A stretch of DNA of 8,260 nt. Source: Peptococcaceae bacterium. GTDB taxonomy: Bacteria > Bacillota > DSM-12270 > Thermacetogeniales > Thermacetogeniaceae. Below, one piece after another: positions 1 to 6,311 of this stretch (within the stretch, counting starts at the first letter, position 1; every line of letters starts with the position of its first letter). The notes beneath the pieces were generated by a model. The model was not told the origin of the DNA. It made no database searches and was given only the letters and a program-made list of their open reading frames with translations. Both the position numbers and the translations under genes were made by a program. The DNA lies in the NCBI GenBank assembly GCA_003160265.1, contig PLQY01000092.1, forward strand, positions 293-8,552, read 5' to 3'.

Positions 1-753
1 CTGTGCCGCTTGCTGGACATCCAGTCGCCGGATCTGGCCATCGTCTTCGGCCGCACCAGGCGGCGGGTCGGTGAGCTGGCAGAGGCGCTGGACAAGAGGG
101 GATATTCGGCGGAGGGTCTGCACGGGGACCTGTCCCAGCCCCAACGGGATACAGTGATGCGGCACTTCCGGGAAGGAACCATCGACGTGCTGGTGGCCAC
201 TGACGTGGCCGCCAGGGGGCTGGACATCAGCGAGATAACCCACATCTACAACTTCGACATCCCCCAGGATCCGGAGGGGTATGTGCACCGGATCGGCCGG
301 ACGGGGCGCCTGGGCAGGCCGGGGCAGGCACTCACCTTCGTCACGCCCCGGGAGATCGATTACCTGAAGGTGATCGAGTCCGTTACCAGTCGCAAGATCG
401 TGAGGAAGCCGGTGCCCACCAGTACCGAGGCGATCAGCGGCCTGCAGCGGTTGACCATGGAGAGACTGCTGCAGATGGCGGAATCACCGGAAATTGAGCA
501 ATACCGGGGGTTTGCCCGGGAAATGTTGGATGAGACCGATTCAGTAACGCTATTGGCTGCCGCCCTGAAGATACTCACCAAGGAGCACGACACCACCCCG
601 ATCCAACTGACTGAAGAGGCGCCGCGCCGGATGAAGAAGCCTAGAACCTCGGCGAGAACCACAGCGCCCCCACAGAGGAAATACAGCAAAAAAGGGGAGC
701 GGCCACAAAGAAAGTCTACGCCGGACAAGAAGTCGGCAAAAAGGTGGTCATAA
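1..753 (+). CDS. DEAD-box ATP-dependent RNA helicase, C-terminal part (5' truncated by window edge)
   Basis: This is the C-terminal RecA-like domain and tail of a DEAD-box RNA helicase, which unwinds RNA duplexes with ATP in ribosome assembly, mRNA decay or cold adaptation. The frame is open to base 1, so the TTG at 10 is not the real start; the N-terminal domain (Q, Walker A and DEAD motifs) lies outside. Visible motifs are IVFGRT (motif IV), [11 protein letters not shown] (motif V) and [10 protein letters not shown] at 280-309 (motif VI, arginine fingers). After the helicase domain comes a helical segment, then a tail rich in Lys, Arg, Pro and Ser with no DbpA-type RNA-binding domain. This fits the CshA/DeaD group, where a basic tail aids RNA binding. 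The family call is firm; the paralogue is not, so no symbol is given. The stop codon overlaps the base of a terminator hairpin. Confidence 0.93.
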   Translation: MCRLLDIQSPDLAIVFGRTRRRVGELAEALDKRGYSAEGLHGDLSQPQRDTVMRHFREGTIDVLVATDVAARGLDISEITHIYNFDIPQDPEGYVHRIGRTGRLGRPGQALTFVTPREIDYLKVIESVTSRKIVRKPVPTSTEAISGLQRLTMERLLQMAESPEIEQYRGFAREMLDETDSVTLLAAALKILTKEHDTTPIQLTEEAPRRMKKPRTSARTTAPPQRKYSKKGERPQRKSTPDKKSAKRWS

Positions 754-796
754 AAGCAATACTACTCCCGATTGGGAGTAGTATTGCTTTTATTTT
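752..796 (+). terminator. Perfect 18-bp intrinsic terminator, probably bidirectional
   Basis: Arms 752-769 and 774-791 are exact reverse complements (18 bp) around the 4-nt loop GATT. The upper stem is GC-rich (ACTCCC/GGGAGT) and the base is A/T-rich, giving TTTTATTTT on the + strand. The left arm starts inside the helicase stop codon. On the minus strand the same hairpin ends in a TTTTAT run, so it could also stop serA transcripts arriving from the right; no other terminator is apparent between 797 and 897. Confidence 0.9.
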
Positions 797-897
797 CCTA
801 ACCATTGCCGTTCTCAATTTCAAACAGAGGATTGCCTGATCATGCCAGTAGTTCCGACGGCAGGCCTCAAGCGGTGATGGCTTCATGCATGCCGCAG

Positions 898-2493
898 CTA
901 TCGCAGCGAGATCGCCTTGACACTGCGGATCCCTTCGAGCTGGCGCAACTGCGCCATGACAACCTCATCCAGCGGGGAATCCACGCTCAGGATCATCATG
1001 GCTTCTTGGTCACGGGTGACGCGTCCGACCTGCATCGTAGCGATGTTGACGTTGGCTTTGCCCAGGATCGTGCCCAAGAACCCGATCATCCCCGGCCGGT
1101 CGAGATGCTCCACAAACAGCATGTATGGAGTCAGGACGATATCCATCTGATAGCGGTTGATCCGGACGATGCGGGAGCCGTTATCCAGGCCGACTGTTCC
1201 GGCAAAACTGGTCTGCTTGCCGTCCTGAGCGATGCAGGCGGTGATCAGGTTTAAATAGCCGGTCGCTTCGGCCTCTCTCTTCTCGAAAACCTTGACCCCA
1301 CGGTTCTCGGCCAGCCAGGAGGCATTGACCAGGTTCACGTTCTCTCCCATCACCGGGGTCAGCAGCCCCTTCAGGAAAGCAAGGGTGATGATCCCAGTCT
1401 CTTTGTTGGCAATCTCACCGCTGTAGGTGAGTTCGACTCGTTCGACAGGCCCCTTATCAAGCTGGTAGTAGAGCTTGCCCAGGCTCTCGGCAAGGATGAG
1501 GTGTGGCCGCAGGCTGTCTAACTCGTCTCCCATCAAGCAGGGCAGGTTCACGGTGTTGGGAGCGATCTCACCCCTAAGGGCGGCTAGCACAAAGGTGGCC
1601 ACGTCGGTGCCCACCCGGTGCTGGGCCTCATGGGTGGTCGCTCCGATATGCGGCGTCACCACTACGTTGTCAAACTCCAGTAACGGGTTGCCGGTGCAGG
1701 GCTCATTGCTGAATACGTCCAGGGATGCGCCGGCGATGATTCCCTGGCGCAGGGCACTGGCCAGGGCCTGTTCGTCGATGATGCCACCCCTGGCACAGTT
1801 CACCACCCGCACCCCGGGCTTGGCGATCTTGAACTGCTCTTCCCCGATCATGCCGACGGTTTCCTCGGTCTTGGGGGTGTGGACGGTGATGAAATCAGCC
1901 TGGCGCACCAGGTCGTTCAAGGTCTCCATGCGCTCCACCCCAAACCGTTTGAAGCGCTCCGGAGTGATGTACGGGTCGCAGGCAATCACTCGCATCCCGA
2001 AGGACTTGAGGCGGGTGGCCAGCAGGGAGCCAATGCGGCCGAGCCCGACGATGCCCAGGGTTTTACTGTAAAGTTCGTTGCCCATGAAACGGTTGCGGCC
2101 CCAACTTCCCTGCTTGAGAGCGGCATTAGCCTGGGGGAGGTTGCGGGCGGCAGCCAGCATCAGGGCGATGGTCTGCTCGCAGGCGGAGATGCTGTTGCTG
2201 TCGGGTGTGTTGACCACCACCACGCCATGGCGGGTGGCCGCATCAACGTCAATATTGTCCACCCCGTTGCCGGCGCGCCCGACCACCTTCAGCCGCTTGC
2301 CCCGGCTCAGCACCGCCTCGGTCACCAGGGGCACGCTTCTGACAATTAGGGCGTCGTAGTTTTCGATCACGCTTTCCAATTCCTCTTGCCCGATGCCGAT
2401 CTTGATGTCCACATCGGCATTCTGGCGCAGCATGGCAATTGCTTCGTCAACGATCTTGTCCCCGACCAGAATTCTGGGTTTCTCCGTCTCCAT
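898..2493 (-). CDS. serA: D-3-phosphoglycerate dehydrogenase (type 1, with ASB and ACT domains)
   Basis: Oxidises 3-phosphoglycerate to 3-phosphohydroxypyruvate with NAD, the first committed step of serine synthesis in the cytoplasm. The 531-residue length matches B. subtilis-type SerA. Numbering from this start, the Rossmann motif GLGRIG is at about 150-155. Catalytic Arg, Glu and His are in NCARGG (about 235), SNEP (264) and TPHIGA (282). An intervening allosteric substrate-binding domain spans about 315-455. A C-terminal ACT domain (from LDRPGMIGFLG at about 464) is the likely serine-feedback site. Two adjacent ATGs exist (2496 and 2493); the AGGAGG at 2501-2506 is 4 nt from the first and 7 nt from the second, so 2493 is preferred. 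The frame continues upstream to 2559, but those residues do not resemble SerA. The gene stands alone (no serC beside it) and is controlled by the serine T-box leader upstream. Confidence 0.97.
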   Translation of the reverse strand: METEKPRILVGDKIVDEAIAMLRQNADVDIKIGIGQEELESVIENYDALIVRSVPLVTEAVLSRGKRLKVVGRAGNGVDNIDVDAATRHGVVVVNTPDSNSISACEQTIALMLAAARNLPQANAALKQGSWGRNRFMGNELYSKTLGIVGLGRIGSLLATRLKSFGMRVIACDPYITPERFKRFGVERMETLNDLVRQADFITVHTPKTEETVGMIGEEQFKIAKPGVRVVNCARGGIIDEQALASALRQGIIAGASLDVFSNEPCTGNPLLEFDNVVVTPHIGATTHEAQHRVGTDVATFVLAALRGEIAPNTVNLPCLMGDELDSLRPHLILAESLGKLYYQLDKGPVERVELTYSGEIANKETGIITLAFLKGLLTPVMGENVNLVNASWLAENRGVKVFEKREAEATGYLNLITACIAQDGKQTSFAGTVGLDNGSRIVRINRYQMDIVLTPYMLFVEHLDRPGMIGFLGTILGKANVNIATMQVGRVTRDQEAMMILSVDSPLDEVVMAQLRQLEGIRSVKAISLR

Positions 2494-2500
2494 CATGGCA

Positions 2501-2506
2501 CCTCCT
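2501..2506 (-). promoter_or_regulatory. serA ribosome binding site
   Basis: A perfect AGGAGG, extended to AGGAGGTG, precedes tandem ATG codons on the minus strand. It excludes the longer in-frame start at 2559, which would fall inside the T-box terminator's T run. Confidence 0.9.
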
Positions 2507-2557
2507 GAGTGTCTGCTACTGTTCAACGAGTTCTTGGCTTGGCGCCCGCAGGGGATC

Positions 2558-2591
2558 AAAAAACCTCTCGTACCCTAATTGGGACGAGAGG
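2558..2591 (-). terminator. T-box attenuator terminator of serA
   Basis: On the minus strand CCTCTCGTCCC pairs with GGGTACGAGAGG (one bulged base) around a short AT loop, followed by TTTTTT (2563-2558). Its 5' arm overlaps the sequence needed for the antiterminator, as expected for T-box attenuation. Confidence 0.92.
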
Positions 2592-2817
2592 CGATACCCG
2601 CGTTGCCACCCAAGTTGGCTCTGGCTGATAGCCGGCGCCCTCTCAATGAGCCATAACGTGGCCCGGCGTACCCCTTCGCCGGCTTCAAGCCGTTTGCAGG
2701 GTCGGCTTGGGGGTGGATTCGGGCAACCTGCTGTTGGCTTGCACCAGCCGCCAACTCTCTGCCGATCCAGGAACTGCCTTACTGATCCCCGTCATTGCTA
2801 CTTTGCATTTAAAATTA
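2558..2817 (-). ncRNA. T-box riboswitch leader, serine-specific (UCC specifier)
   Basis: A tRNA-sensing leader that lets transcription enter serA only when uncharged tRNA-Ser is bound. Visible in order on the minus strand: the Stem I loop-E half AGTA (2783-2780); the AGAGAG box (2760-2755) and the distal GGTGCAAGCC element typical of T-boxes; GAA (2720-2718) followed directly by the specifier UCC (2717-2715); and the T-box sequence TGGGTGGCAACGCGGG (2612-2597), one change from the usual ACCGCG core. A terminator follows. The UGGC bulge would pair with an acceptor end GCCA, matching the G discriminator of bacterial tRNA-Ser. TTGGG just before the T-box core can pair with CCCAA in the terminator's 5' arm and loop, giving a mutually exclusive antiterminator. 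The 5' end is inferred from the promoter. Stems II and III were not drawn in full. Confidence 0.94.
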
Positions 2818-2823
2818 ATAAAC

Positions 2824-2851
2824 ATTATAGCAGAACCCTTGTCAATTTCAA
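2824..2851 (-). promoter_or_regulatory. Sigma-A type promoter of serA
   Basis: On the minus strand TTGAAA (2851-2846) and a perfect TATAAT (2829-2824) are separated by 16 nt. Transcription would start near 2817, just before the T-box Stem I. A TTGACA lies between them but only 10 nt from the -10 box, so it is not the -35 element. Confidence 0.85.
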
Positions 2852-2854
2852 TCA

Positions 2855-2885
2855 TGATCTGCTACTATTGTGATCTGCTACTATT
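2855..2885. repeat. Tandem 15-bp direct repeat upstream of the serA promoter
   Basis: TGATCTGCTACTATT occurs at 2855-2869 and again, identical, at 2871-2885, with one G between (16-bp period). The inner copy ends 3 bp upstream of the serA -35 box. The core TCTGCTACT also occurs at 2512-2520, just upstream of the serA ribosome binding site. Position suggests an operator or activator site, but no regulator is encoded nearby and a slippage duplication is equally possible. Confidence 0.75.
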
Positions 2886-3278
2886 CAGGTAGTCAATTCG
2901 TGCGGTAAGCAGGGATTAATTCCACCATCTTAAACCCTAACAAGGATCAGAAACTCTCTTTGACAATTGCCGCCTTGATTGTGAGTGCCACCTGCATTAC
3001 CCCTCCCATCTTTGCGCACTCTAATTTACAATATTTAACAATATTTTTTATTTATTTTTTAGACATTTTTAATCTATTTTTAAGGTTTATCCATTGAAAT
3101 AGGTAGATAATTAAGATAAGGATTCTCCCAAGGAAATCTCCACCTTTTTTGAAATGGTGTTATCATAGATGGTAGTTATGCAATAAAAAAAGAAGCTGCC
3201 TGAAAATCACATAGCCTGACTGAAATGGACGTGCAGTTAGTCTAGTGAACTTTGATTGTTGAAGGGAGAGGATATTCC
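2886..3278. other. Intergenic region between divergent serA and the protease gene, partly AT-rich
   Basis: No convincing gene was found. The stretch around 3019-3115 is strongly AT-rich, with runs of T and a short direct repeat (ACAATATTT, then ACAATATTTT). It contrasts with the GC-rich genes and is a likely location for the protease promoter, but no well-spaced -35/-10 pair is clear. TTGAAA at about 3095 lies near TA-rich sequence and is only a weak candidate. The last bases carry GGGAGAGG (3264-3271), the ribosome binding site of the protease, 7 nt before its ATG. Confidence 0.6.
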
Positions 3279-4136
3279 ATGAATGCTATAAGGCATAACC
3301 GGTTCCTGCTGGGAATTATCTTGGGAGCGTTGATCGCGGGGAGCGCTTTCACGGGAGGTATGTTAATGGCCTCCAGGCATGTGGGCGCCATCCATACGGC
3401 AACTTTGGCAGACCTGCAGGCGAGCCAGGCCCAGAGCAGCGCCGTGCCCGGCCTAGGCCCGGAAACTATAGCTGACATGGTTGCTGCAGCCGGACCAGCG
3501 GTTGTCGAGATCCAAACAGAAGAAACAACACAGGTGGAGAATCCGTTTTTTGACAATCCCCTTTTCCAGCAGTTCTTCGGGCAGGGTTCCAGCCAGCCGC
3601 AGGCAGAGGTGCAACAGGGACTCGGTTCCGGCTTCCTGATCTCGCCGGACGGCTTGATCATGACGAATGAGCACGTGATTGACGGCGCCACGTCGATCAT
3701 GGTCACGATTGCCGGCCAATCGCAGCCGGTCAGTGCCACGGTAGTCAATAGTGACACGGATGATGACCTGGCGTTGTTGCAGGTCAATGCCGGCAGCAAC
3801 CTGCCCTACCTGAAGCTGGGAGATTCGGACAATAGCCGGGTAGGGGACTGGGCGATCGCCATCGGCAACCCCTATGGCCTCGATAATACCGTTACCGTAG
3901 GTGTGATCAGCGCCAAGGGGCGCCCGATCACCGTAGGTAACCACAATTATCCGAACCTGCTCCAGACGGACGCTTCCATCAACCCCGGCAACAGTGGCGG
4001 GCCGCTGCTGGACCTGAACGGCGAGGTGATCGGAATCAACACTGCCGTCGACGAACAGGCGCAGGGGATCGGATTTGCCATCCCCAGCAATACGGCTGAA
4101 ACCCTGATCAATTCGGTGAACAATAATCCAACTTAG
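3279..4136 (+). CDS. Membrane-anchored HtrA/Deg-family trypsin-like serine protease lacking a PDZ domain
   Basis: A predicted surface protease of the HtrA (DegP/DegQ, S1C) family, which degrades misfolded exported proteins. It has 285 residues. An N-terminal hydrophobic segment at about 9-31, after a basic start, acts as an anchor or signal. An acidic linker with FFDNPLFQQFFG (about 90-101) resembles the LA loop of HtrA. The catalytic triad is His132 (TNEHVI), Asp163 (DDDLALL) and Ser239 (NPGNSGGPL). The chain ends after GIGFAIPS and a short helix, where family members normally continue into one or two PDZ domains. The following DNA encodes a different small protein, so the short form looks genuine rather than a visible frameshift. 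The start at ATG 3279 is chosen for its GGGAGAGG site; a TTG at 3252 in frame lacks one. It probably forms an operon with the small gene 42 nt downstream. Confidence 0.93.
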   Translation: MNAIRHNRFLLGIILGALIAGSAFTGGMLMASRHVGAIHTATLADLQASQAQSSAVPGLGPETIADMVAAAGPAVVEIQTEETTQVENPFFDNPLFQQFFGQGSSQPQAEVQQGLGSGFLISPDGLIMTNEHVIDGATSIMVTIAGQSQPVSATVVNSDTDDDLALLQVNAGSNLPYLKLGDSDNSRVGDWAIAIGNPYGLDNTVTVGVISAKGRPITVGNHNYPNLLQTDASINPGNSGGPLLDLNGEVIGINTAVDEQAQGIGFAIPSNTAETLINSVNNNPT

Positions 4137-4178
4137 CCGACAACATTAAAAACTTTATAGAAAGGAGCAGATATAGCC

Positions 4179-4382
4179 ATGAAACATGCCGCAGATGATT
4201 CCAACTCCAGTGATTTGACAATAACTATCATCAAGCGGGTAATTCGCCGCATGCGACGCGAAGGTCGCCCCCTCACGCTTGAAGTGGTGTGCCAGGAGAT
4301 CGAAAATTTCGAACCCATACCGAACCTGGCCGACAAAGTCACTACCGGAATGGTAAAGCAGGCGCTGTCGACCTTTCAATAG
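4179..4382 (+). CDS. Small protein of unknown function (67 aa)
   Basis: The family is not recognised. AAAGGAG (4161-4167) lies 11 nt before the ATG, and a strong terminator follows the stop. The protein has a polar N-terminus (KHAADDSNSSD) and a basic helix (IIKRVIRRMRREGRP, about 18-32). LTLEVVCQEIENF follows, then a segment (LADKVTTGMVKQALSTF) that could form a further helix. There is no signal peptide or membrane segment, so it is probably cytoplasmic. The basic helix followed by two short helices could suit a small nucleic-acid-binding or winged-helix-like fold, but this is a guess. Its position 42 nt after the protease, with no terminator between, suggests co-transcription. Confidence 0.8.
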   Translation: MKHAADDSNSSDLTITIIKRVIRRMRREGRPLTLEVVCQEIENFEPIPNLADKVTTGMVKQALSTFQ

Positions 4383-4406
4383 ATGTAGCCTGATGGGTTG
4401 GCAGGG

Positions 4407-4443
4407 AAAAAACTGCTGCGCTCTTTGCGCAGCAGTTTTTTTT
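4407..4443 (+). terminator. Intrinsic terminator after the protease/small-protein unit
   Basis: CTGCTGCGC (4413-4421) pairs with GCGCAGCAG (4427-4435) around the loop TCTTT. It is flanked by six A on the left and eight T on the right, which lengthen the stem and provide the U tract. Confidence 0.95.
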
Positions 4444-4755
4444 CTAACCGGGCGTTGGTTCTTGCCGGTGGGGCTTGTGGAGAAAGCCGACGGTTGGTTA
4501 GGTCCTCTTTTCATATTTCTTAGGTTATTTTCATGTTTATCTCAGTTTCCTGCAATATATTAGTGTTAGCATGAAAAGGCAAGAGATGTAAATTGTATTA
4601 CCAGACCTATATCGATCTGGTGTCGGGCGCAATCAACTGTCCTATTTGCTCCCCCAGGAGGTGCGTGGTTGATTTCAATTGCATGAGATTATCTGCCTCG
4701 GATCAGTCGATATTGGTGAATGGGTGAAAATATTGAATGGAGGAGAAACTGGCTT
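4444..4755 (+). other. Intergenic region and leader upstream of the secreted stalk protein
   Basis: No gene of normal size. The sequence from about 4505 to 4600 is AT-rich and may hold the promoter; TATATT at 4556-4561 is a possible -10 box, but no good -35 box is seen at 16-18 nt. The rest is the structured leader described separately, ending in GGAGGAG (4739-4745), the ribosome binding site used for ATG 4756. Confidence 0.5.
4600..4686 (+). promoter_or_regulatory. Possible structured leader with an extra Shine-Dalgarno and mini-ORF
   Basis: Two inverted repeats follow one another. ACCAGA (4600-4605) pairs with TCTGGT (4616-4621), and AATCAAC (4631-4637) pairs with GTTGATT (4668-4674). The second hairpin's loop carries AGGAGGTG (4656-4663), a full anti-SD match not belonging to the main gene. 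TTG at 4669 lies 7 nt after AGGAGG and would encode five residues before TGA at 4684-4686; GTG at 4665 would give a 20-residue frame to 4727 but is too close to the site. No known riboswitch class was recognised. Confidence 0.35.
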
Positions 4756-5967
4756 ATGAGAAGGCGCTCTAAATGGATTTCTCTGTTTGCTGCGGTGACG
4801 ATTCTCGTGTTCATGATGCTTATGCAGGCCGGAGTTGCATCCGCAGCTCCATTTGGCAATCCTTACGATCAGCATGGTCGCTGGGGGTACTACTATAACA
4901 ACACCAGTCCGACCAATTCGAATTCCCTGTCCGCTCCGGTCATCTCTCCGAGCGGCGGCGCCTTCACCAGCGCCCAGACTGTGACCATCAGCGACATCTC
5001 CAGCGGAGACACCGCCTACTATACCACCGACGGCTCCAACCCGGAAAGCAGCAACACCGCCGTCGCCTACAGCGGCTCCTTCACCGTCAGCCAATCAGAG
5101 ACGGTGCTGGCTGCCATCCATGACCCGACAAACGGCTGGAGCAGCGTGGCCTCGGCTGCCTTCGACATTAATGGCTCAAGCTCGCTCCAGGCGCCGGTCA
5201 TCTCTCCCGGCGGCGGCGATTACTCCAGCGCCCAGAGTGTGACCATCGGCGACATCTACGGCACCACTTACTACACCACCGATGGCTCCAACCCGGAGAC
5301 GAGCAACACGCGCATCACCTATGGCGGTCCATTCACTGTCAGCCAGTCCGCGACGATCCAGGCGGTCAACGAAAGCTCCGCAGGCTGGAGCAGCGTGACC
5401 TCCGCCACCTTCGACATCAGCGGCTCCTCGACAACCCAGACTGGGGCCAACAGCGAACAGATTGACCAATTGAAACAGGAGATCCTCGTTGCGATTAACG
5501 GCAACAACTGGAGCAATGCAGAGGGGATCCTGAAACAGATCATCAAGCTCCAGCAGTCTGATTGGGCTTTTACGCAACTGGGGCAGATTTACCAGCAGCA
5601 GGGCAACAGCAGCGTGAGTGTGTTCTCCAACGGCAGCCAGCTTAATTTTGATGTGCAGCCGGTAATCGTGAACGGCCGCACATTGGTTCCGATCAGAAGT
5701 ATAGCTAATGCCCTTGGCATATCTGATAATAATGTCAGTTACTCCAGCGGCGCGGCCACTATCAATGACGGGTCCAACCAGATGGTGATTCCCAGCAACG
5801 CCCAGCAGGTATACCTCAATGGTAAATCCTATGCGATCGATTCCTCAACGGAAATTGTCAACGGTAGGATGATGGTTCCGCTCAGGGCAATCAGCCAACT
5901 GTTCAATAAAAACGTGCAATGGTACCCCAACGGCAGGATCGTTTCGATTTCACAGGCCGATCAATAG
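4756..5967 (+). CDS. Secreted protein with two chitobiase-C-terminal-like repeats and a copper-amine-oxidase-N-like domain
   Basis: A predicted exported protein of 403 residues. The signal peptide is MRRRSKW, then a hydrophobic core ending VASA-A (cleavage near 30-31). A short Tyr/Asn/Ser-rich linker follows. Two tandem repeats lie at about 58-140 and 144-223. Each begins APVISP, contains YYTTDGSNPE and SFTVSQS or PFTVSQS, and ends AFDI or TFDI, as in the CHB_HEX_C_1 family of beta-sandwich domains. Residues 234-283 look helical. From about 286 to 399, two halves carrying VNGRTLVPIRSIANALG and VNGRMMVPLRAISQLF match the copper-amine-oxidase N-terminal domain. Despite its name, this domain is common in clostridial surface proteins without oxidase activity, and no oxidase domain is present. 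A cell-surface structural or glycan-binding role is inferred. ATG 4756 is chosen because it has GGAGGAG and begins the signal peptide; ATG 4720 would add 12 residues. Confidence 0.9.
   Translation: MRRRSKWISLFAAVTILVFMMLMQAGVASAAPFGNPYDQHGRWGYYYNNTSPTNSNSLSAPVISPSGGAFTSAQTVTISDISSGDTAYYTTDGSNPESSNTAVAYSGSFTVSQSETVLAAIHDPTNGWSSVASAAFDINGSSSLQAPVISPGGGDYSSAQSVTIGDIYGTTYYTTDGSNPETSNTRITYGGPFTVSQSATIQAVNESSAGWSSVTSATFDISGSSTTQTGANSEQIDQLKQEILVAINGNNWSNAEGILKQIIKLQQSDWAFTQLGQIYQQQGNSSVSVFSNGSQLNFDVQPVIVNGRTLVPIRSIANALGISDNNVSYSSGAATINDGSNQMVIPSNAQQVYLNGKSYAIDSSTEIVNGRMMVPLRAISQLFNKNVQWYPNGRIVSISQADQ
4927..5424 (+). repeat. Internal tandem duplication encoding the two beta repeats
   Basis: Two units, 4927-5175 and 5185-5424, are offset by 258 bp and resemble each other strongly in DNA as well as protein. 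Shared runs include CCGGTCATCTCTCC, CCAGCGCCCAGA, GTGACCATC and GGCTCCAACCCGGA. Silent positions are largely kept, suggesting recent duplication or gene conversion. The repeats use more GC-rich, Ser/Gly/Thr-biased codons than the C-terminal domain of the same gene. Confidence 0.85.
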
Positions 5968-5992
5968 AAAGAAGCTCCTGCAACGCTTGAAG

Positions 5993-6034
5993 AAGAAGGC
6001 TGCAGACCTATGCCTGCAGCCTTCTTATCTTTTT
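5993..6034 (+). terminator. Intrinsic terminator after the secreted protein gene
   Basis: AAGAAGGCTGCAG (5993-6005) pairs perfectly with CTGCAGCCTTCTT (6014-6026) around an 8-nt loop, followed by ATCTTTTT. It begins 25 nt after the stop codon. Confidence 0.9.
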
Positions 6035-6094
6035 AATATTAATCGTTAGAAGATATATAATAGAGATTGGATGCTCTTATCCCACCGCTTCATC

Positions 6095-6207
6095 TACTCC
6101 GCATTCTTTCCTCCGTATCCAGACCTTCCTCCGCATCCGGGGCTACGCCCGGCCTGAAGAATGCGGAGCACAGGGCCCTGGCCTGAAAGAATGCGGAGTA
6201 CAAGGCC
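6095..6207. repeat. Intergenic inverted-repeat array with five copies of a 10-bp core
   Basis: The core CTCCGYATYC occurs at 6097-6106, 6111-6120 and 6129-6138. Its reverse form GAATGCGGAG occurs at 6159-6168 and 6189-6198. The outer arms TACTCCGCATTCTTTC (6095-6110) and GAAAGAATGCGGAGTA (6185-6200) are a perfect 16-bp inverted repeat. The two reversed copies sit in near-identical units starting GGCCTGAA (6151 and 6180) and ending in GGCC. A GC-rich inner hairpin (CCGGG...CCCGG, about 6137-6152) lies in the middle. The whole can fold into alternative hairpins. There is no open frame and no target-site duplication was identified. Between here and the next gene (6208-6311) only that gene's ribosome binding site is apparent. 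Confidence 0.8.
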
Positions 6208-6311
6208 GGTAAAAGTGCTGTCGTAGTGGTGATTACCATAAGTTGATGCTAGTCTGTCAAACATGTGAGAAGTCGGCCAGGCGCAGCGAATGAGGAGGCT
6301 TTAGCGGACAG

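Noticed and set aside
805..1254. 149-codon open frame on the + strand
   Set aside because: It is the antisense of the serA 3' end, has no ribosome binding site, and its protein has no recognisable pattern.
1475..2349. Two further open frames on the + strand (1475-2071 and 1879-2349)
   Set aside because: They overlap each other and lie fully antisense to the serA NAD-binding domain, whose protein is clearly conserved.
2840..2845. TTGACA on the minus strand as the serA -35 box
   Set aside because: It is only 10 nt from the TATAAT. TTGAAA at 2851-2846 gives a proper 16-nt spacer.
2960..2965. TTGACA on the + strand as a promoter for the protease
   Set aside because: No -10-like sequence occurs at 16-18 nt, and it is over 300 nt from the gene.
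2947..2997. 16-residue frame on the minus strand after GGGAGGGG
   Set aside because: The spacing to the ATG is only 2 nt, the peptide is not informative, and it lies upstream of the serA promoter rather than in its leader.
5176..5577. 133-codon open frame on the minus strand
   Set aside because: It is the antisense of the GC-rich repeats of the secreted protein, whose + strand frame has a signal peptide and known domains.
6056..6061. TATAAT on the + strand after the secreted-protein terminator
   Set aside because: No convincing -35 sequence lies at the right distance, and the region is simply AT-rich.
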